Position numbers and translations under genes: made by a program | Assembly (NCBI GenBank): GCA_036365145.1 | Contig: JAEOAD010000005.1 | Span: 8,376,001 to 8,440,000, forward strand | Direction: 5' to 3' | DNA: 64,000 nt | DNA from: Orientallactaga sibirica | Lineage: Eukaryota > Chordata > Mammalia > Rodentia > Dipodidae | The notes under the pieces: model-generated | What the model saw: only the letters and a program-made list of their open reading frames with translations | What the model was told of the DNA's origin: nothing | Databases searched by the model: none | Shown: in pieces, positions 58,053 to 64,000 of the stretch | How the letters are laid out: each line of letters opens with the position of its first letter | Position numbering within the stretch: position 1 is the first letter of the stretch

Positions 58053-60443
58053 TGTTTTCGTAGTTAAAATTTTATTAGCATACAAAGAATTTGATGTCTT
58101 TATGAAGTTTTTCAAACAAATTATTTTCTTTCCTTCCCCTCTTCCCCTATTCCTTGTCATCCCCACACAGTGGCATAACCTTGATTTGTTTTCATGGCCT
58201 TGGTGCTTCCTTCTTTTATCAACACGTCTGGCTTCCTTTTCATGTTATGCTATCTAGTTTCCTAGCCTCACTCTCACATGATTTCAGACGCCCCCATAAG
58301 CAGGCACATCTTGGTTTCTCTTTCAATATCTTTCTCCTTAAAGCATCTGAGACCAGTGCAGGGGAGGCAGGGTCGGAGGGAACAGATAGAAAGTGAAGCA
58401 ATGCTGTAGTGAGCCAGCTTCCAGTCTTGCTTTCTGTTAGAAGGATGGCACAATTTGTTTTTACCAAAAGAACGTATAATGTGTTTACCCAAAGCTTTAT
58501 GTTGAAGAGAAAGTCCTCGTAGCTGACATTGCTTATTCCAAGTGTAAGGGCCACTAGGCTACGAGCCAGAGCTCTACTGACTTTTAGCTGGTGTCACAGA
58601 ACTTTCTGGAGGACAGGATGGGGAAAAGGTGAAAATGGGTACTGAGTTATAGTTGGCCAAAAGTGCGGAAGTGCTGGTGTATTACTGAACAGTGGAGTGA
58701 ATGTAGAAATCAACTCAACACACATGGTATACTTGCATGAAAATATCCTCATATCATGGCACAGAAGTCCCATGTATAATAAATACAATCACTGCATATA
58801 AAAGTAGAAGAAAGTAGTTATAAAGTGTTTACTGTGCATAAATGATAAGTATTTGAGAAGGCAGATATGTTTAATATGATTCAAATAGTATACAATGTAC
58901 ACAGATCCAAATATGTCTTTATTCCACTACTATAAAATCTATGTCTTCCTATATCTTATAAAATAACTTTAACTTAAATTCAAAATATAATAAAGCTCAG
59001 GAAACAGTTAACATATTTCTTATGATATGATTCAATTTTATTTTAAATATTATAAAATTTCATAGGTGAGACTTTCAAAGTCAATAATTAAAGCATGGAA
59101 AATATATTTGCAAACATGACAGAGTTGTATTGTGGTATCATAAAATAGATAAGATTGTAATTTCTCCCCCTGTTTTGAAATTACAGACTGGCTTGTACTT
59201 TGTATGTTTGGGGGTATTTGATTCAGCTCCACCCTTGGTGAAATTTACACTGATGTGAGGCTTTATTTTGAAAGAAAGCATCTGTTTTCCTAATGTTCCT
59301 GTGGTTTTTATGAACACAGTGTTTTCTTTATGAGACAAAGTAGATTCAAAAGGGCTCCCTCAACTCCCTCCAGGAACAATTTTCACAAATGTTGTGTAAC
59401 TCACTATTGCTTGATAAATGTTAGATTGCAGATGATCATAGGTGCAACGCCCAGGGCTCCTTAAATACTGCCATTTGCTTGTTTATTTTCTTCTCAGGCT
59501 AGGGAATTGCTTTATGAACTCCGAGACATAAAGGAGAGCAGCTGAGTGGGAAGAAAGACATTTTGTAGAATTCTTCTTTGACTGAAAGGAAATTGGATTT
59601 TACAATTGCAAAGGAGGTCACAAATTTTATTGTTAAGTGGGTGAAAGTGTAACTGTTCAGAACGCCACGAGCCTATACCTAGGAGAGGTGTTTTAATCTC
59701 AGACCTCCAGCAAATGGGCAATAATTTCTATTTTCCATACCATTTTCACTTTTGGTAACCTTAAACTGGTATTATAACTTTGATGGATTGTTTTCTATAG
59801 TTGTTTTTGACCTTGCTATATGGCTAAAGTACACTTGCTTAAACACAGAAATCCTTATGTGAAAAGTAGAGTTATTTATATTTGACATAAGTTTCTGGAG
59901 GTGACTTATAAGGCAGCTGAAATGCATTAAGTGAATGTTGAATGGAGAAAGTAGTTAAATATATGTGCACTGTGCTTATGCTTGCAAGAATTCTAATTTA
60001 ATCTTGGGCTATATTGCTTTAAAAATCATTGTTTATATTTTAGAAAAACTGCATGCAAAGTAGGAAAAAGGGAAAGATTAAATTTAAATTATGAAATATA
60101 TTACATTATAGGTATTTTAAATTCATACCCCAGAATACAATGAATTTGTATGACCTGGGAATTATACCTATTTCTTCCAAAAGCTATTGATGCCTTATTA
60201 AATATGATCTGCCTTGATATTGTACTATATATACATTATAAGCATCTATATTCTTTCCTTTACATTTTCTAAAACATTTCCTTTACATATTCTAAAACTA
60301 TATTGAATGATAACATAAGAAAAATAATTTAGCAGGAATGTCTGATGTAAGTTTATGCAAAATCTGAAAGTTAGATAGTACATGATTAACGTCTAATGAT
60401 TCAAAATTCTTCATAGCTTCACAAATTATTTTTGTATAAGTAT
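58053..60443. other. AT-rich unique sequence, no gene seen
   Basis: No repeat family recognised. Frames at 58154-58554 lie on both strands and show no domain. Confidence 0.5.
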
Positions 60444-60745
60444 GTGACGGTTTGATTCAGGTGTCCCCCATAAACTTAGGTATTCTGAATGCTAGGTTCC
60501 CAGCTGATGGAGATTTGGGAATTAATGCCTCCTGGAGTCAGTGTATTGTTGGGGGTGGGCTTATGGGTATTATAGCCAGTGACCCCTTGCCAGTGTTTGG
60601 CACACTCTCCTGTTCCTGTTGTCCACCTGATGCTGGCCAGGAGGTGATGCCATCATTTTCCCTGCCACCATGGAACTTCCTCTCGAGTCTGTAAGCCAAA
60701 ATAAACCCTGCCAGCAATGCGAACCTGACTGCAACAAAGTACATA
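60444..60745 (+). mobile_element. MaLR-like LTR
   Basis: Plus-strand copy starting with TG: TGTGACGGTTTGATTCAGGT, GTCCCCCATAAACTTAGG, CTCCTGGAGTCAGTGTATTG, CACCATGGAACTTCCTC and GTAAGCCAAAATAAACCC (contains AATAAA). It is the best-kept plus copy of this family in the window. Confidence 0.72.
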
Positions 60746-61590
60746 ATATACAATAAATTAACATATTACCTTTATTTTCTCAAGAAAATAAGAAGGAGTG
60801 AATGCCAAACAAAAACTTTGAACTATATACTTCCAAAAGAACAATGTCAAGTTTCTTAGTTTTTTTTTTTTTTGAGTAAACATTCAGTGTTATAAAACAT
60901 TTGTTCCATGAAGATAGATAGCTGAAAGTTGAATTTCTCACATTATGCTTTTACCATCATTTCAAATCACATGAAACAATCTTTAATTTATATGTTACAT
61001 TAAAATTTCCAGTTTTCCCCAAGCCTGGGAAAAACTTTCTACCCTTGTCAACTCTTACATCTTTCTTTTAGCTCATAAATTTTCCAGTCTCTCTTGAAAC
61101 TCCTGATGTGTGTGCTGTCTGATGTCTGCTTCTGTCCAAGCCAATTTCTGGCTTGTTGAGGACTTTATTTTAGATGCTCATTGCTCTCTGAGGCTGCAGC
61201 TCTTGTCCTGGTCTCCTGGTAATGCCTCTCTCTCTTTATTTCTCAGAAAGTCACATTACAAATTTGGAGAGAAAGCATGTAATCAAACTAATAATTCAAC
61301 TGAAAGTTTAGGAAAAACAAAAAGGAATCAATCCCAAGCCTAGTATGTGGTAAAAAATAATTAAGACAAGGGAAGAAGTTAATAAAATATAGACTAAAAG
61401 GCTAATATACAAAATCAACCAAATCAAGAGCTCAAATTCAGCTATGCTCACCACTGTACCACCAATGCTGCACCAGAAGGACCCTGTGCAGGCCATACCT
61501 GAAACCTAGTTGTCACTGTGGAAGTCCGTTTTCAACATACCTGATGCTAACTCAAAGTCTTGTCTGCAGTGCTGAAGGGCATGGAAGGAA
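60746..61590. other. unique sequence, no gene seen
   Basis: No repeat or gene recognised before the B1. Confidence 0.5.
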
Positions 61591-61790
61591 AAGCCATGTG
61601 TGGTGGCGCACGCCTTTAATCCCTCCACTCAGGAGGCAGAGATAGGGGGATTGCCATGAGTTCAAGGCCACTCTGAGACTACATAGTGAATTCCAGGTCA
61701 GCCTTAACTACAGTGAAACCCTACTCGAAAAACCAAAAAAGAAAAAACAACAAAACAAGACAAACAAACAACAGCAACAACAACAACAAA
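61591..61790 (+). mobile_element. B1 SINE
   Basis: Plus-strand B1: GCCATGTGTGGTGGCGCACG, CCTTTAATCCCTCCACTCAG, GAGTTCAAGGCCACTCTGAG, AATTCCAGGTCAGCC, and a long A-rich tail with CAACAACAACAAC units. The tandem duplication starts within it near 61697. Confidence 0.93.
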
Positions 61791-62285
61791 CAGACAAAAG
61801 AGTGGAAATGGAAGGGCGCACTGCTTTTGGAGTGGTGTTGGACTCAAGATAATTCCTCTAATCGTAGGATTACTGTACTCCAGGGTCTTGTAATCCAAGC
61901 TGAGCTCCTCACCTCTGGGGATGGACGGCAGGACAAGGTTGTCCTGATGGTGAGGATGAATCACTGTTCCTTAAGATGCCCATGGATCTGCCCAAAGGGA
62001 AGTTTAATGGAAAGAGAGAATGCAAATGTAATGTGGGAGAACTTACAATTTTCCAGTGAAGAAATGTACACACATCTTACTTCTGGCCCTAATCCAAGCT
62101 CCTGAAGGGATCTGAGGTAAGAGCTATGTGCACAAAGATGGGCCTGCGTGTTTCATTTAGTACTTGATGAGCAACCAAGATGAAAAAGAAAGGCGTGTAA
62201 TTTTCCAGAAAAGGAAGATAGGGATTTTGAGATCCTATAACTAAAATACAATAGTCACCTTTGTTTTCCTAATAAAACTATTGCT

Positions 62286-63037
62286 CTTCAAAACAAAGTT
62301 GGTTCTTTGAAAATATCAACAAGATTGACAATGCCCCAGCCAAAATACCCAAAAGAAAGAAAGAAAAAAAAAAAAAAGGCCCAGATAAATAAAATTAGAC
62401 AAAAGAAAAAGTCAAAACACATCCCAGTGAAATCCAGATCATTAGAGTACACTATGAAAACTTTTATTCCAAAAAGCTGGAAAACTTCGATGAAGGATAA
62501 ATTTATAGATGCAGAAGTCATACTAGAATTAAATCAAGAGGATAGAAACAATTTAAAAATACCCATATTGGGGCTGGAGAGATGGATTAGTGGTTAAGCG
62601 CTTGCCTGTAAAGACGAAGGACCCCAGTTTGAGGCTCAATACCTCAGGACCCACATAAGGCAGATGCACAAGGTGGAGCATGTATCTGGAATTTGTTTGC
62701 AGTAGCTGGAGGCCCTGGTGTGTCTATTCTCTCTGCCTGTCTCTCTTCTCTCTCTCTTTTTCTCCTTGCAAATAAATAAATATTAAAAATACCCATATTG
62801 ACCAGTGACACTGAAGCAATAATTAAGTTTCCCTACAAATGAAAGTCCAGGACCAGATAGATAGATTCAGTGCTGAATTCTATCAAATTTTAAGGAAGAC
62901 CTAATAACAACACTTCTCACACTATTCCACAAAACAAAAAAGGAGGGAACACTGCCACATTCATTCTATGAAGCCAGTATTACCTTGATACATATATTAG
63001 ATGAAGATACAACCAAAAAAAAAAAAAAACCTACCTT
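62286..63037 (+). mobile_element. LINE-1 ORF2 fragment, split by SINE
   Basis: Plus-strand L1 ORF2 text, disrupted by stops and shifts. The region just before the reverse transcriptase core lies at 62286-62570 (reads like AQINKIRQKKK). After the SINE, the core start PGPD.., FSAEFYQIL and a later EGTLPHSFYEASITL-like match lie at about 62800-63000. The 3' limit sits in an A-rich stretch at the duplication junction. Not coding now. Confidence 0.78.
62571..62782 (+). mobile_element. tRNA SINE type A inside L1
   Basis: Plus-strand type A SINE: GGGGCTGGAGAGATGGATTA, GCTTGCCTGTAAAGACG, GGCAGATGCACAAGGTGG, CTCT tract, CAAATAAATAAATA tail. The perfect 18 bp target duplication TTAAAAATACCCATATTG lies at 62553-62570 and 62783-62800. 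Confidence 0.97.
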
Positions 63038-63626
63038 GTCAGCCTTAACTACAGTGAAACCCTACTCGAAAAACCAAAAAAGAAAAAACAACAAAACAAG
63101 ACAAACAAACAACAGCAACAACAACAACAAACAGACAAAAGAGTGGAAATGGAAGGGCGCACTGCTTTTGGAGTGGTGTTGGACTCAAGATAATTCCTCT
63201 AATCGTAGGATTACTATACTCCAGGGTCTTGTAATCCAAGCTGAGCTCCTCACCTCTGGGGATGGACGGCAGGACAAGGTTGTCCTGATGGTGAGGATGA
63301 ATCACTGTTCCTTAAGATGCCCATGGATCTGCCCAAAGGGAAGTTTAATGGAAAGAGAGAATGCAAATGTAATGTGGGAGAACTTACAATTTTCCAGTGA
63401 AGAAATGTACACACATCTTACTTCTGGCCCTAATCCAAGCTCCTGAAGGGATCTGAGGTAAGAGCTATGTGCACAAAGATGGGCCTGCGTGTTTCACTTA
63501 ATACTTGATGAACAACCAAGATGAAAAAGAAAGGCGTATAATTTTCCAGAAAAGGAAGATAGGGATTTTGAGATCCTATGACTAAAATACAATAGTCATC
63601 TTTGTTTTCCTAATAAAACTATTGCT

Positions 63627-63908
63627 CTTCAAAACAAAGTTGGTTCTTTGAAAATATCAACAAGATTGACAATGCCCCAGCCAAAATACCCAAAAGAAAG
63701 AAAGAAAAAACAAAAGACCCAGATAAATAAAATTAGACAAAAGAAAAAGTCAAAACACATCCCAGTGAAATCCAGACCATTAGAGTACACTATGAAAACT
63801 TTTATTCCAAAAAGCTGGAAAACTTCGATGAAGGATAAATTTATAGATGCAAAAGTCATACTAGAATTAAATCAAGAGGATAGAAACAATTTAAAAATAC
63901 CCATATTG
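63627..63908 (+). mobile_element. LINE-1 ORF2 fragment, duplicated copy
   Basis: Copy of 62286-62570 in the second duplication unit. It is part of the same duplication, not an independent insertion. Confidence 0.78.
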
Positions 63909-64000
63909 GGGCTGGAGAGATGGATTAGTGGTTAAGCGCTTGCCTGTAAAGACGAAGGACCCCAGTTTGAGGCTCAATACCCTGGGACCCACATAAGGCA
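63909..64000 (+). mobile_element. tRNA SINE type A, duplicated copy, cut by window
   Basis: Start of the duplicated SINE: GGGGCTGGAGAGATGGATTA, GCTTGCCTGTAAAGACG, then CCTGGGACCCACATAAGGCA at the window end. It matches 62571-62662 apart from a short block (CCTCAGGACC there, CCTGGGACC here). Confidence 0.95.

Larger units (their letters stand above)
61697..63037. repeat. 1.34 kb tandem duplication, first unit
   Basis: Starts inside the B1 at GTCAGCCTTAACTAC. The whole segment, including L1-like pieces and a SINE, recurs from 63038 with an offset of 1341 bp (1338 after small indels). Only about a dozen differences are seen in the 960 bp that overlap. The stretch 61791-62285, which I cannot classify, is duplicated too. 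Confidence 0.97.
63038..64000. repeat. 1.34 kb tandem duplication, second unit (cut by window end)
   Basis: Second copy, beginning at GTCAGCCTTAAC and continuing without a break to the last base. It begins with the 3' half of the B1. Differences from the first unit include a changed A-run near 63700 and single changes such as GATCATT to GACCATT. Confidence 0.97.

Noticed and set aside
61686..62105. 139-residue plus-strand frame, and a 153-residue duplicate at 62985-63446
   Set aside because: Both start in B1 tail or L1 A-rich sequence. Near-identity comes from the tandem duplication, not from selection on a protein.

Overview
The window is nuclear DNA of a rodent, most likely a jerboa-type dipodid (Jaculus-like). 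The argument comes from the repeats. A very abundant tRNA-derived SINE is mixed with rodent B1, B4-like (B1 plus ID-type) and ID-like SINEs, LINE-1 pieces and MaLR-like LTRs. The dominant SINE has a head of the form GGCTGGAGAGATGGCTTAG. Good copies carry a Pol III A box (TGGCTTAGCGG type) and B box (GGTTCGATTCC type), then a CTCT-rich tract and an (AAATA)n tail. This is what I know of dipodid rodents; the species is an inference. No intact protein-coding gene, exon set, tRNA or rRNA gene, CRISPR array or operon is supported. Open frames are short and are mostly frames through SINEs and simple repeats. The window is therefore intergenic or deep-intronic.

Two forms of the tRNA SINE occur and are called type A and type B here. 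They share the head. Type A continues with a tRNA-like B box, GCCAGATGCACAAGGTGG and GGAGTTCGTTTGCAGTGG. Type B has GGTTCCAATCTCCAGG, AAGTGACGCAAGGG, a CCACAAGGGG block and CAGCTGAGAGACTGC. In minus copies a T-rich tail and a GA tract come first and the copy ends with CCATCTCTCCAGCC.

Layout. 0.5-2.5 kb: an approximately 820-830 bp tandem duplication apparently made by recombination between two SINEs. 2.7-3.0 kb: a decayed RPS27 retropseudogene. 3.8-9.8 kb: B4, SINEs, a short tandem duplication and a 5'-truncated L1 with a perfect 16 bp target duplication. 9.8-13.8 kb: repeat-poor. 14.1-17.4 kb: antisense L1 3' region with a nested B1, then an old Tigger-like DNA transposon. 17.8-26.7 kb: SINE-rich, including a SINE inside a SINE. 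26.8-27.6 kb: a PRELID3B (SLMO2) retropseudogene. 28-36.9 kb: MaLR-like LTRs, one of which carries both a type B SINE and a solo class II-like ERV LTR with a 6 bp target duplication. 36.9-43.2 kb: mostly unique DNA plus one interrupted repeat. 43.2-48.1 kb: a dense SINE cluster. 48.1-55.4 kb: mostly unique. 55.4-57.4 kb: an unidentified CpG-bearing block and an antisense L1. 57.6-60.7 kb: B1, SINE and MaLR-like copies. 61.6-64.0 kb: a very similar 1.34 kb tandem duplication that runs off the window.

There is no gene network to describe. The value of the window is its mobile-element stratigraphy: nested insertions, matched and mismatched target-site duplications, and two local tandem duplications. 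I found no convincing undescribed functional system. The best observations are structural: the chimeric SINE duplication, the triple-nested LTR locus and the recent L1/B1/SINE tandem duplication.
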